Positions 18,201 through 25,922 of a DNA stretch of 64,000 bases are shown in pieces. A program made the translations under genes and the position numbers. The stretch's first letter is position 1. Each line of letters begins with the position of its first letter. The stretch is from Stenotrophomonas sp. ASS1. Its GTDB lineage: Bacteria; Pseudomonadota; Gammaproteobacteria; Xanthomonadales; Xanthomonadaceae. The stretch spans positions 2,500,001-2,564,000 of the forward strand of contig NZ_CP031167.1 in assembly GCF_004346925.1 (NCBI RefSeq), given 5' to 3'. The notes beneath the pieces were generated by a model, which did no database searches, had not been told where the DNA came from, and saw nothing but the letters and a program-made list of their open reading frames with translations.

Positions 18201-19039
18201 ATCGCCACCGTCTTGGTGCCGTTGTAGCGCGCCTCGGTGAAGAAGTGTGCGTCGGGCGTGCGCGTCTGCGGCACGTTCGAGCCCCAGGCGATGATGTAGC
18301 GGCTGTTGTACCAGTCGGCCGATTCGGGCACGTCGGTCTGCTCGCCCCAGATCTGCGGCGAGGCCGGCGGCAGATCGCAGTACCAGTCATAGAAGGACAG
18401 GCAGGCGCCGCCCAGCAGCGACAGGTAACGCGCACCGGCTGCATAGGACACCATCGACATCGCCGGAATCGGCGAGAACCCGACCACGCGGTCCGGGCCG
18501 TACTGCTTCACCGTGTACAGGTTGGAGGCGGCGATGATCTCGTTGGCCTCTTCCCACTGCAGGCGCACGAAGCCGCCCATGCCGCGGCGGGTCTTGTACG
18601 AACGCGCCTTCTCCTTGTCCTCCACGATGCTGGCCCAGGCATCGACCGGGCCCTTGCTCTTGCGCGCCTCGCGCCACAGGCGCAGCAGCGTGCCGCGGAT
18701 CAGCGGGTACTTCAGCCGGTTGGCGCTGTACAGGTACCAGGAATAGCTGGCGCCACGCGGGCAGCCACGCGGTTCGTGGTTGGGCAGGTCCGGGCGCGTA
18801 CGCGGGTAGTCGGTCTGCTGGGTTTCCCACGTGACCAGGCCGTTCTTGACGTAGATCTTCCAGCTGCACGAACCCGTGCAGTTCACGCCGTGGGTGGAAC
18901 GCACGATCTTGTCGTACTGCCAGCGGGCGCGGTAGCTGTTTTCCCAGTCGCGGCCTTCGCTCTTGGCGAATCCGTGGCCATCGGCAAAGGTCTGGGGGTC
19001 ACGCTTGAAGAACTGCAAGCGATCGAGGAAATAACTCAT
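15233..19039 (-). CDS. narG: Respiratory nitrate reductase, molybdopterin (alpha) subunit
   Basis: A 1268-residue catalytic subunit that reduces nitrate to nitrite on the cytoplasmic face. The N-terminal cluster ligands H50, C54, C58 and C93 match the His/Cys set of E. coli NarG (H49, C53, C57, C92). It has a bis-MGD cofactor fold, with family segments such as YIIAWGSNVPQTRTPDAHF and PLSPLADASKYSGSL. It begins at ATG 19039, 72 bp after narK. The cofactor comes from the moa/moe/mob operon upstream and molybdate from modABC downstream. Confidence 0.97.
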   Translation of the reverse strand: MSYFLDRLQFFKRDPQTFADGHGFAKSEGRDWENSYRARWQYDKIVRSTHGVNCTGSCSWKIYVKNGLVTWETQQTDYPRTRPDLPNHEPRGCPRGASYSWYLYSANRLKYPLIRGTLLRLWREARKSKGPVDAWASIVEDKEKARSYKTRRGMGGFVRLQWEEANEIIAASNLYTVKQYGPDRVVGFSPIPAMSMVSYAAGARYLSLLGGACLSFYDWYCDLPPASPQIWGEQTDVPESADWYNSRYIIAWGSNVPQTRTPDAHFFTEARYNGTKTVAICPDYSELAKLTDHWLHPKQGTDAALAFAFGHVILREFHVDSPSQYFQDYCRQYSDMPMLVRLERRDDGRLVPGRFLRASELGGLGEANNPDWKTLAYDETSGQIVVPNGSIGFRWGEKGKWNIEEKESNGADTRLRLSLADGHEGIEAVSFPYFGGIETDGWTAAPADDVLERNIPVCRLALAEGGETLVATVYDLLLAQYGVDRGFGGGNVASSFDDMVPGTPAWQERITGVSRAEVIEIAREFARTADKTHGRSMIIVGAGMNHWFHNDMNYRGLINMLIMCGCVGQTGGGWAHYVGQEKLRPQTGWQPLAFGLDWSRPPRHMNGTSFFYFNTGQWRYEKLQVDELLSPLADASKYSGSLADLNLRAVRMGWLPCAPQLDRNPLQLVREAEAAGVAPADYALGKFKDGSLDFAFADPDAQQNHPRMMFIWRSNLLGSSGKGHEYMLRHLLGTRHGLQGKDLGEMGAIKPEEVMWRDEAPEGKLDLLVTLDFRMCTTALYSDIVLPTATWYEKDDLNTSDMHPFIHPLSKAVDPAWESRSDWEIFKEVARAVSEMAPGVLGVEKDLVLVPTLHDTPNELGMPFGVADWKKGECEAIPGQTMPSMTVVERDYPNLYRKFTSLGPLLDKLGNGGKGMSWDTKHEVEFLGKLNHTVHDAGVSQGRPAISTAIDAAEVILHLAPETNGHVAVKAWESLGTFTGREHTHLAVGKEHEAIRFRDIQAQPRKIISSPIWSGLEDDNVSYNAGYTNVHELIPWRTVTGRQQFYQDHEWMIDFGEAFMGYRPPVNTRTVEPLLNQRPNGNKEIVLNWITPHQKWGIHSTYSDNLIMQTLSRGGPIVWISEDDARSAGIVDNDWIELFNVNGAIAARAVVSQRVMPGMAMMYHAQERIINVPGSEISGTRGGIHNSVTRIVLKPTHMIGGYAQLAYGFNYYGTCGTNRDEFVIVRKMDKIDWLDDEQGSSSVAGAGRAGATDEQPAGASASASKEVV

Positions 19040-19111
19040 CGGGGGTCTCCCTTTGCGGACATCGGCATCGTGGCTGTGTGTATCATCTGGCTGCGGTGCG
19101 TTTTCATGTCG

Positions 19112-20530
19112 TCAGCAGGGTGTCTCGGCACCGCGCCGGTAGTACCACCACCAGGTCACGGCCAGGCAGGTGACGTAGAAAACAACGAATCCGTACAGCG
19201 CCATGTCGGGGCTGCCGGTCAAGGTGATGGACGAGCCGTAGCTCTTGGGAATGAAGAAGCCGCCATAGGCGCCGATCGCACCGGAGAAGCCGACCACCGC
19301 GGCCGACTCGATGCTGGCCTGGTGGGCAGCAGCAGCCTTGCCCTCGGCGTTGTCGTTGGCCGACCAGCGCTCATGCAGGGTGCGGAAGATCACCGGGATC
19401 ATGCGGAACGTAGTTCCGTTGCCGATGCCACTGAGCACGAACAGCGCCATGAAGCTGAGCAGGAAGCCATGGAAGTTGCCGCCCTGGCCGTGGCTGGGCA
19501 GGAAGTGCAGCACGCCGAACACCGCCGCGATCATCAGCGCGAACACCCAGAAGGTCAGGCGTGCGCCGCCCCAGCGGTCGGCCATGCTGCCACCCACCGA
19601 GCGCATCAGTGCACCGAGCAGCGGGCCGATGAAGGCGTAGGCCAGCGGGTTCACATCCGGGAACTGGCTCTTCACCAGCATCGGGAAGCCGGCCGAGAAA
19701 CCGATGTAGGAACCGAAGGTGCCGATGTACAACCAGCACATCAGCCAGTTGTGCTTGCGGCGGAAGATCACCGCCTGCTCGGAGAACGACGAGCGGGCGC
19801 TGGTCAGGTCGTTCATGCCGAACCAGGCCGCGATGGCGCACAGCGCGATGGCCGGCACCCAGATGAAGCCGGCGTTCTGCAGGAACAACGGCGCCCCACC
19901 CTCCACCGTGGGCTGCGGTGCACCACCCAGCGCACCGAACACGCCCACGGTGATGACCAGCGGGATCACCGCCTGCGCCACCGACACGCCCACATTGCCC
20001 AGGCCGGCGTTCAGGCCCAGCGCCAGGCCCTGCTTCTGCTTGGGGTAGAAGAAGGAGATGTTGGACATCGACGAGGAGAAGTTCGCGCCACCGAAGCCGC
20101 ACAGGATTGCGATGGCCACGAACACCCCGTACGGCGTGGCCGGGTTCTGTACCGCAAAGCCGAGCCAGAGCGTCGGCGCCAGCAGCGAGGCCGTGGACAG
20201 CGCGGTCCAGCGGCGGCCGCCGAAGATCGGGATCACGAACGAATAGAAGATGCGCAGCGTGGCGCCGGACAGGCTGGGCAGCGCCACCAGCCAGAACAGC
20301 TGGTCAGTGCTGAAGTTGAAGCCGATCTTCGGCAGGCTGATCGACACCGCCGAGAACAGTACCCAGACCGAGAAGGCGAGCAGCAGCGAGGGGATCGAGA
20401 TGATCAGGTTGCGGGTGGCGACCCGCTTGCCGGTGCGCGCCCAATAGCCGGGGTCCTCCGGCGTCCAGTCGCTGATGACGCGACCTGGACTGGCAGTGCT
20501 GCGGACAACAGGATCGCTACCGACGGTCAT
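19112..20530 (-). CDS. narK: Nitrate/nitrite transporter NarK (first copy, operon head)
   Basis: A 472-residue major facilitator protein with 12 spans. It has the nitrate porter signature GFGGANFSSSMSNISFFYP followed by KQGLALGLNAGLGNVG. It heads the narK-narGHJI operon on the minus strand. The ATG at 20530 is preferred; a GTG-like extension of four residues is open upstream. A perfect FNR consensus lies about 102 bp before the start and a second weaker box 39 bp further up, so oxygen control through Anr is expected. Confidence 0.92.
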   Translation of the reverse strand: MTVGSDPVVRSTASPGRVISDWTPEDPGYWARTGKRVATRNLIISIPSLLLAFSVWVLFSAVSISLPKIGFNFSTDQLFWLVALPSLSGATLRIFYSFVIPIFGGRRWTALSTASLLAPTLWLGFAVQNPATPYGVFVAIAILCGFGGANFSSSMSNISFFYPKQKQGLALGLNAGLGNVGVSVAQAVIPLVITVGVFGALGGAPQPTVEGGAPLFLQNAGFIWVPAIALCAIAAWFGMNDLTSARSSFSEQAVIFRRKHNWLMCWLYIGTFGSYIGFSAGFPMLVKSQFPDVNPLAYAFIGPLLGALMRSVGGSMADRWGGARLTFWVFALMIAAVFGVLHFLPSHGQGGNFHGFLLSFMALFVLSGIGNGTTFRMIPVIFRTLHERWSANDNAEGKAAAAHQASIESAAVVGFSGAIGAYGGFFIPKSYGSSITLTGSPDMALYGFVVFYVTCLAVTWWWYYRRGAETPC

Positions 20531-20625
20531 ACATGGCTCCAAGGCTGTGGAATGACGTGGGTACTGCTTTCAAGTTGTGACCCGTCGTCATGCAGCCATT
20601 AGGCCGTGCAGCAACAGCGACGGGG

Positions 20626-20639
20626 TTGATCTGGATCAA
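20626..20639 (-). promoter_or_regulatory. Perfect FNR/Anr box of the nar operon
   Basis: TTGAT-CTGG-ATCAA matches the FNR consensus at all ten defined bases. The centre is about 102 bp before the narK ATG. Placed at -41.5 it would give a transcript start near 20591. This is the best anaerobic promoter signal in the window. Confidence 0.88.
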
Positions 20640-20664
20640 TCAGGGGCCGGTTTCCGCCGTGCCC

Positions 20665-20678
20665 CTGACAAATGTCAA
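20665..20678 (-). promoter_or_regulatory. Second, weaker FNR-like box of the nar promoter
   Basis: CTGAC-AAAT-GTCAA lies 39 bp upstream of the perfect box and overlaps the stop codon of the last gene of the molybdenum cofactor operon. The NtGTCA-type half-sites are like those of the PAS gene box. It may be an additional Anr site or the site of a DNR-like relative. Confidence 0.5.
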
Positions 20679-21040
20679 ACCGGTGAAGCGGTGTTGCGGC
20701 GGGTCACCCCGCGCTGGCGCACGCTGTCGCGCACGTCCACATCGAACTGCAGCTGAAGCTGGCCGCCATCTTCCAGGGCAATGTCGAATGGCAGCCCATC
20801 CCGGCACGGCAGCCGCGCCGCCAGGGCCTCGACTGCCGGGCGCGGCAGTACCAGGCGGCAGAAGGTGCCGCCATCGAGCAGCACCGGTTGATCGCCGCCA
20901 TGCAGCGACACCGCCATGCCCCAACCTTCAATACCGCCGAAGCGGGTCATGTTCTCGACCGACTCACCGGCCAGCAGGCGCGCCAGTTCGGCCTCGTCCA
21001 GGCGAAGCCGTACCGATTGGTCCTGCAACTGCACTTTCAT
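20675..21040 (-). CDS. Conserved protein of unknown function at the end of the moa operon
   Basis: A 121-residue protein beginning MKVQLQDQSVRLRLDEAELARLL. It is predicted to be mostly beta, without signal peptide or membrane span. It overlaps the mobA stop (ATGA), so it is the last gene of the molybdenum cofactor operon. It may belong to a small domain family of unknown function often seen beside cofactor or nar genes, but I cannot name its activity. Its stop codon lies within an FNR-like box of the narK promoter. Confidence 0.75.
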   Translation of the reverse strand: MKVQLQDQSVRLRLDEAELARLLAGESVENMTRFGGIEGWGMAVSLHGGDQPVLLDGGTFCRLVLPRPAVEALAARLPCRDGLPFDIALEDGGQLQLQFDVDVRDSVRQRGVTRRNTASPV

Positions 21041-21579
21041 GACGCAACATCCTCCCATTGTTCGGGGGTATTGCAGTTGACCAGGCAGGCTTCGTCAACG
21101 CTTTCCAGCGCCAGCACGTGCATCTGCAGGCGACGCTGGAAGGCCTGTACCGAGCGCGGCCCCTGCGCATCATCCAGCATCGCGGCCAGCACGCTACGAG
21201 TGGCATTGTCCACATTCAACAGCATGGGAAAGGGATGCCCGTCAAAGATCGTACATGCGCCCCGCCCCTCGGCGGCCAACCGTTGGAGCAGCCGCGGTGC
21301 CAGCAACGGCGTGTCCACCGCTACCACCCAGGCCTGGCTGTCGGGCATCTGCTGCACCACGCTGTGCAATCCACCCAGTGGGCCGCAGCGCGCGACCTGA
21401 TCGGGGATGCCGCCGAAGGCCGGATAGTCGCCGCTCACCCACACCCGTTCTGCGCCGGCCTGCAGCAGCAGGCCACGCATGTGTTCCAGCAGGGTGCACC
21501 CCTGCCACGGCAGCAGCGCCTTGTCTCGCCCCATCCGGCTGGACAGGCCGCCGGCCAGCACGATGCCGTTGATGCTCAT
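21037..21579 (-). CDS. mobA: Molybdenum cofactor guanylyltransferase
   Basis: A 180-residue nucleotidyltransferase that adds GMP to molybdopterin, making the guanine dinucleotide form needed by NarG. The N-terminal motif LAGGLSSRMGRDKALLPW is the GTP-binding signature. VSGDYPAFGGIPDQ and the WVVAVDTPLLAP segment with the metal-binding Asp follow. The ATG at 21579 begins exactly at the motif; longer frames upstream run into SMAG repeats. It overlaps the next gene by four bases. Confidence 0.93.
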   Translation of the reverse strand: MSINGIVLAGGLSSRMGRDKALLPWQGCTLLEHMRGLLLQAGAERVWVSGDYPAFGGIPDQVARCGPLGGLHSVVQQMPDSQAWVVAVDTPLLAPRLLQRLAAEGRGACTIFDGHPFPMLLNVDNATRSVLAAMLDDAQGPRSVQAFQRRLQMHVLALESVDEACLVNCNTPEQWEDVAS

Positions 21580-21583
21580 CGAA

Positions 21584-21711
21584 GTAGTGCCACGCCATGC
21601 GTGGCTGCGTCGGCCGGATTCATCGGGAAGGCCGCATCCACGCATGGCGTGGATCTACTGAACCCCACGGCCATCCAGACATTCGGTGGTAGAGCCACGC
21701 CATGCGTGGCT
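21584..21711. repeat. Three SMAG copies of the CACGCCATGCGTG subtype
   Basis: GTAG + TGCCACGCCATGCGTGGC at 21584-21605, the reversed ATCCACGCATGGCGTGGAT + CTAC at 21636-21658, and GTAG + AGCCACGCCATGCGTGGCT at 21689-21711. They lie between moaE and mobA inside what is otherwise one operon. They could reduce or stabilise the distal part of the transcript. Confidence 0.88.
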
Positions 21712-21720
21712 GCAGCGGAC

Positions 21721-22221
21721 TCAATGGTGGTGGTCGTGCGCATGGTCATGGGCATGTGCGGGTTCGTTGTCCGCGTGGCACAGGCTGCAGCCCTCGCTCC
21801 ACTCGCTGTCGCCGTCCTCGTAATGCTCCTGCTTCCAGATCGGGCACTGGTGCTTCACCACCTCGATCAACTGCCGGCAGGCCCGGAACGCCTCGTCTCG
21901 GTGCGGGCTGCCCGCCGCCACCACCACCGCCACATCGCCAATGCCCAACCGGCCCTTGGCGTGGGCCACATACAGTTTCAGCTTCGGACCGAACGTCGCC
22001 TCGACCTCTGCGGCCAGGCGCTTGAACTCGTTCAGCACCAGCGGCTCGAACAGGTCGTAGGTGATCCCGGTCACCGGTCGGCCGATATTGACGTCGCGCA
22101 CCTTGCCGATGAACACATCGATGCCACCGAACCCCGGATCGGACACCGCAGCGATGCCCTCGGCCGGATCGATCGACGCCTGCGCGCGATCCACCACCTT
22201 GGCGATGATCTTCTCGCTCAT
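21721..22221 (-). CDS. moaE: Molybdopterin synthase catalytic subunit with His-rich tail
   Basis: A 166-residue large subunit of molybdopterin synthase. It takes sulfur from MoaD thiocarboxylate to build the dithiolene. Family segments are DVFIGKVRDVNIGRPVTGI, YVAHAKGRLGIGDVAVVVA and CPIWKQEHYEDG with the catalytic Lys. The last 30 residues add a Cys/His-rich tail (CSLCHADNEPAHAHDHAHDH) absent from E. coli MoaE, perhaps binding metal. It follows moaD by three bases. Confidence 0.94.
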   Translation of the reverse strand: MSEKIIAKVVDRAQASIDPAEGIAAVSDPGFGGIDVFIGKVRDVNIGRPVTGITYDLFEPLVLNEFKRLAAEVEATFGPKLKLYVAHAKGRLGIGDVAVVVAAGSPHRDEAFRACRQLIEVVKHQCPIWKQEHYEDGDSEWSEGCSLCHADNEPAHAHDHAHDHHH

Positions 22222-22224
22222 GGC

Positions 22225-22485
22225 TCAGCCCCCGCTCACCGGCGGCAGGATCGCCACCCGGCCATCGTCGGGCAGCGCTTCGTGGTCACGCAGCACGCGT
22301 TGCTGGTCGGCGAACGCCGAGTAGTCCAGCAGGCCAGCGCGGAATCCTGGCCAACGCACCGGCAGCAGCTCGCGCAGCGCCTGGCGCAGATCGGCCACGG
22401 TGCCACCGGCCACCTCCACCGCGATCTCGCGGCTGGCATCCAGATCGGAAAACGCACCGAACAACTGCAGATTCACCTGTTTCAT
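22225..22485 (-). CDS. moaD: Molybdopterin synthase sulfur carrier subunit
   Basis: An 86-residue ubiquitin-fold protein that ends in the Gly-Gly needed for thiocarboxylation (AILPPVSGG). The ATG at 22485 overlaps the moeA stop (TGATG). The sulfur-activating enzyme MoeB is not in this window and must be encoded elsewhere. Confidence 0.93.
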   Translation of the reverse strand: MKQVNLQLFGAFSDLDASREIAVEVAGGTVADLRQALRELLPVRWPGFRAGLLDYSAFADQQRVLRDHEALPDDGRVAILPPVSGG

Positions 22486-23738
22486 CACGACTCCTGGCTC
22501 GCCAGCTGCACCGGGTCATGGTGACCCCAGCCCTGCACGCGCACGTAGGTGCCAGCGTTGGCCAGGTCGCCCTCGGCCTCCAGCACCACCCAGGCGTTGG
22601 CCTGCAGCATGGACATCAAACGGAACGACTCCTGCCCGGACAGCACCCGCGCACTCAGGTGGCCCTGCGCGTCCACTTCCACCCGCGCACGCGCGTGGAA
22701 GCGCAGGCCCGGCGGCTTGCGCACGTCGGCCTGCAGTGGCAGCTGCAACACGGCTTCCGGTGCCAGCCCCAGCAGGCGGCGCAGCACCGGCTCGACGAAG
22801 AAGCGCTGGCCCACGGCGGCCGAGACCGGGTTGCCGGGCAGACCGAAATACAGCGCGCCATTGGGCAGCACCGCAAACAGCAGCGGCTTGCCGGGGCGGA
22901 TCGCCACCTTGTGGAACACGATGCGCGCACCACGTCCACGCAGCGCATCGGGAACGAAATCGTAGCGGCCGGCCGACACCGCGCCTGTGCTGATCAGCAG
23001 CTGCGCGCCGGCAGCCAGCGCGTCATCCAGCACCGCATTGAACGCCGCCACGTCATCACCCACCGTGCCCTGCCACACCACTTCGGCACCGGCGGCCTGC
23101 AGGCGGCCAACCAGATACGGCCGGTTGCTGTCACGGATCTGGCCGGACTCCAGCGTCTGCGCCGCCTCGGTCACCAACTCCTTGCCGGTAGCGATCACTG
23201 CCGCCTTCGGCCGCGCCACCACCGCCACCTGGCCCAGGCCGATGGCATGCAGCAGGGTCCGCGCATTGATATCCAGCACCTGCCCGGCCTGCAGCACGCG
23301 CTCGCCTTCGCGTACATCCTGGCCGCGCAGGCGCACGTTCTGGCCCGGCTTCACCGTGCCCTTCAAGGCGATGCGGGTCGGGCGGCCGTCCTCGCTGGCG
23401 AGGATCTCCACGTTCTCGACCGGCACCACCGTATCCAACCCAACCGGCATGCGCGCACCGGTCATGATTTCCCAGGCACCCTCGCCGCCTTCGGCGCCGG
23501 CATCGCCGGCCGCCTGCCAACCCTGCACCGCGAATTCGGTACCGGCTTCGAACGTCGTGCCGTTGGCGCGCAGCGCGAAACCGTCCATCGCAGAATTGTC
23601 GAACGGCGGCAGCGACTGCCCACTGATGATGTCACTGGCCAGAGTGCGGCCGCCGGCCTCATGCAGCGGCAGGCGCTCGGCCGGCAGCGGCGTGGCCGCA
23701 TCCAGCAGGTGCTGCAGGGCTTCGCTATAGGCAATCAT
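22485..23738 (-). CDS. moeA: Molybdopterin molybdenumtransferase
   Basis: A 417-residue enzyme that inserts molybdate into adenylated molybdopterin. The N-terminal part has the MoeA pattern PPFDNSAMDGFALRA. The central MPT-binding domain carries TGKELV and STGAVSAGRYDFV, the third domain has FGLPGNPVSA, and domain IV ends the protein. The ATG at 23738 overlaps the moaCB stop, and longer frames are not supported. It stands between moaCB and moaD in a tightly packed operon. Confidence 0.94.
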   Translation of the reverse strand: MIAYSEALQHLLDAATPLPAERLPLHEAGGRTLASDIISGQSLPPFDNSAMDGFALRANGTTFEAGTEFAVQGWQAAGDAGAEGGEGAWEIMTGARMPVGLDTVVPVENVEILASEDGRPTRIALKGTVKPGQNVRLRGQDVREGERVLQAGQVLDINARTLLHAIGLGQVAVVARPKAAVIATGKELVTEAAQTLESGQIRDSNRPYLVGRLQAAGAEVVWQGTVGDDVAAFNAVLDDALAAGAQLLISTGAVSAGRYDFVPDALRGRGARIVFHKVAIRPGKPLLFAVLPNGALYFGLPGNPVSAAVGQRFFVEPVLRRLLGLAPEAVLQLPLQADVRKPPGLRFHARARVEVDAQGHLSARVLSGQESFRLMSMLQANAWVVLEAEGDLANAGTYVRVQGWGHHDPVQLASQES

Positions 23739-24745
23739 CAGTGGCCACCACCATCGACCATCACCAAAGCGTGGCCCAGCACCGGCGCCAGAATATCGAG
23801 GCACTGCGCCGCCGCCTTCGGGCTGCCCGGCAGTGCGAACACCAGCATGTTGCCCAGCTGCACCACCTCGGCGCGGCTCAGCCAGGCCATCGGCGTGTGC
23901 TGTGCGCTCAGTGCCCGCACCATCTGCGCCAGGCCATGCACCGGCCGTGCGTTCAAGGAACGCAGCGCCTCCGGGGTCAGGTCACGCGGGCCCAGCCCGG
24001 TACCGCCGGTGCACAGGCACAGGCGCACGCCCTCGGCGGCCAGTGCCTGCAGGCGGCCAGCCAACGGCTCGATGCCGTCGGGCAAGATCTCGGCGGCCAC
24101 GACCTCACCGCCCAGCTTTTTCAGGCCGCTCACCAGGGTTGGGCCGGACACATCTTCATAGGTGCCCTCGCTGGCGCGATCGCTCAGCGTGATCACCGCG
24201 CAGGCCGCGCCCTCCAACCCCTTCGGCGCACGCGGCTTGAAGCGTGCACGCTCGGCATCGTCCATGCCATCCGGGTGCAGCCACACGCCGCGCTTGCCGC
24301 CTTCCTTGAACAGCAGGCGGATGCCTTCGATGCGCAGCGCCGGTTCCACCGGCTTGCTCAGGTCGTACAGGGTCAGCAGTGCCGCGTTGACGCCGGCCAG
24401 TGCCTCCATCTCCACGCCGGTGCGCGCCTCGCTGGCGCACTCGCACCACACGCGGATCGCCTGCCGTTCCGGTACCGCCGCGCAGAACACCTGTACCAGC
24501 TCCAGCGGCAGCGGGTGGCACAGCGGCATCAGCATCGAGGCCATCTTGGCGCCCTGCAGGCCGGCAATCTCGGCCATCACCAGCGCATCGCCCTTGGGCA
24601 GGCGGCGCTCGACGATCAGCGGATAGGCCACCGGACCGGCATGCAGCTCGCCCACCGCCACCGCACGGCGGCGGGTGATGCGCTTGTCGCGGACATCGGC
24701 CATGTGGAAGGCCGCATTCAATTCCCCACTCATCGTGTTGCTCAT
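23738..24745 (-). CDS. moaCB: MoaC-MoaB fusion for molybdenum cofactor synthesis
   Basis: A 335-residue two-domain protein. Residues 1-160 are MoaC, cyclic pyranopterin monophosphate synthase (MADVRDKRITRRRAVAVGEL, MLMPLCHPLPLE, TGVEMEALAGVNAALLTLYD). Residues about 175-335 are a MoaB/MogA domain that adenylates molybdopterin (AVITLSDRASEGTYEDVSGP, CTGGTGLGPRDLTPEA, ALPGSPKAA). The fusion joins an early and a late step. It overlaps moaA by four bases upstream and moeA downstream. Confidence 0.93.
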   Translation of the reverse strand: MSNTMSGELNAAFHMADVRDKRITRRRAVAVGELHAGPVAYPLIVERRLPKGDALVMAEIAGLQGAKMASMLMPLCHPLPLELVQVFCAAVPERQAIRVWCECASEARTGVEMEALAGVNAALLTLYDLSKPVEPALRIEGIRLLFKEGGKRGVWLHPDGMDDAERARFKPRAPKGLEGAACAVITLSDRASEGTYEDVSGPTLVSGLKKLGGEVVAAEILPDGIEPLAGRLQALAAEGVRLCLCTGGTGLGPRDLTPEALRSLNARPVHGLAQMVRALSAQHTPMAWLSRAEVVQLGNMLVFALPGSPKAAAQCLDILAPVLGHALVMVDGGGH

Positions 24746-25722
24746 CCTCCGATGGAGGCCAGGTGCGGGGTCAGCCCGGTCTGGCCCTGGTGCAGTCCAT
24801 GCCCGGCCGCTTTCAGGCCAAGCTGTGTGGTGATGCGTGCCAGCAGCGCGTCGTGGTCATCGTCGCTCTGCAGCAGCGGGCGCAGCGGCACGCCGAACTC
24901 GCCGAACAGGCACAGCCGCAGGTCGCCCTTGGCGGTTACCCGCAGGCGGTTGCAGCCCTTGCAGAAGTCACGCGAATACGGGGCGATGATGCCGATGCTG
25001 CCGCGATGGTCGGGGTGGCCGAACTCACGCGCCGGGCCCGCATCGGCGGCGCGCGGCCGCTCGTGCCAGCCGGCCGCCAGCAGCTGCTCGATCACCACGT
25101 CGGCGCGCAGGTGGTGGCGCTGGAAATAGGCTTCGTTGTCGCCGGTGCGCATCAGCTCGATGAAGCGCACGCTGAAGGGGCGGTCGCGCAGGTAGTCCAT
25201 CCACTGCGGCAGCTCGTCGTCGTTCAGGCCACGCAGCAGCACCGCGTTGAGCTTGATCGCCGGCAGGCCCAGTGCCTGCGCCAGCGCCAGGCCCTGCTCG
25301 ATCTCCGGCAGGCGGTCATGCCCGGTGATGGTCCTGAAGCGTTCGCGCTGCAGGCTGTCCATGCTCACGTTCAGCGCGGTCAGGCCGGCGCGGTGCCAGC
25401 CCGGCAGGCGCCGCGGCAGCAGCGTGCCATTGGTGGTGATGGCCACCTTGCGGATGCCCGGCACCGCCGCCACGGAGGCGATGATCTCGTCCAGGTCCTT
25501 GCGCAGGCTGGGCTCGCCACCGGTCAGGCGGATCTTGCTCATGCCCAGCGCGGCGAACGCACGCACGAGGCGCGCGATTTCATCCACCTGCAGGAAGCGC
25601 GGGCGGCCATCGGCCTGGTAACCGTCGGGCAGGCAGTAGCTGCAACGGAAGTTGCAGGCTTCGGTCAACGACAGGCGCAGGTACGGAAAGCTGCGTCCGA
25701 AACCGTCGGTGAGTTGGCTCAT
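24742..25722 (-). CDS. moaA: GTP 3',8-cyclase (radical SAM), first step of Moco synthesis
   Basis: A 326-residue enzyme that starts the pathway from GTP. The SAM cluster ligands C23, C27 and C30 lie in EACNFRCSYCLP. The second cluster motif is CKGCNRLRVTAKGDLRLCLFGE. The C-terminus ends in Gly-Gly (LASIGG), which is needed to convert the intermediate. The ATG at 25722 is first in the operon moaA-moaCB-moeA-moaD-moaE-mobA-unknown. An FNR-like box lies about 114 bp upstream, matching demand from anaerobic nitrate reductase. Confidence 0.95.
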   Translation of the reverse strand: MSQLTDGFGRSFPYLRLSLTEACNFRCSYCLPDGYQADGRPRFLQVDEIARLVRAFAALGMSKIRLTGGEPSLRKDLDEIIASVAAVPGIRKVAITTNGTLLPRRLPGWHRAGLTALNVSMDSLQRERFRTITGHDRLPEIEQGLALAQALGLPAIKLNAVLLRGLNDDELPQWMDYLRDRPFSVRFIELMRTGDNEAYFQRHHLRADVVIEQLLAAGWHERPRAADAGPAREFGHPDHRGSIGIIAPYSRDFCKGCNRLRVTAKGDLRLCLFGEFGVPLRPLLQSDDDHDALLARITTQLGLKAAGHGLHQGQTGLTPHLASIGG

Positions 25723-25829
25723 GGCTGGTCCACCTTGTTGCTCCACCGTCTTGCCTGTGCCCGGAACGGCCCGGAAACCCTCGTCTGCTGGAACGATTGC
25801 CAGAGTACGCGGCAGTCAGTTCCATGGGC

Positions 25830-25843
25830 ATGACTTAAATCAA
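25830..25843. promoter_or_regulatory. FNR-like box between moaA and a divergent unknown gene
   Basis: ATGAC-TTAA-ATCAA, one perfect half-site and one with two changes. It lies in the divergent spacer, about 114 bp from the moaA ATG and about 86 bp from the ATG of the gene at 25923. Either or both could be controlled by Anr. Confidence 0.5.
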
Positions 25844-25922
25844 TCGTCTTCGGCCCCGCGCGGCAGGCGTTATGGCAGCATGCGGCTTTCCGTGCAGCGG
25901 GCGTGTGACAACCCTCATGATG

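Noticed and set aside
15218..20602. A plus-strand open frame of about 1790 codons opposite narH, narG and narK
   Set aside because: It is the antisense shadow of high-GC genes on the minus strand. The product is Arg/His/Gln-rich without domains, and the minus-strand genes have all their catalytic residues.
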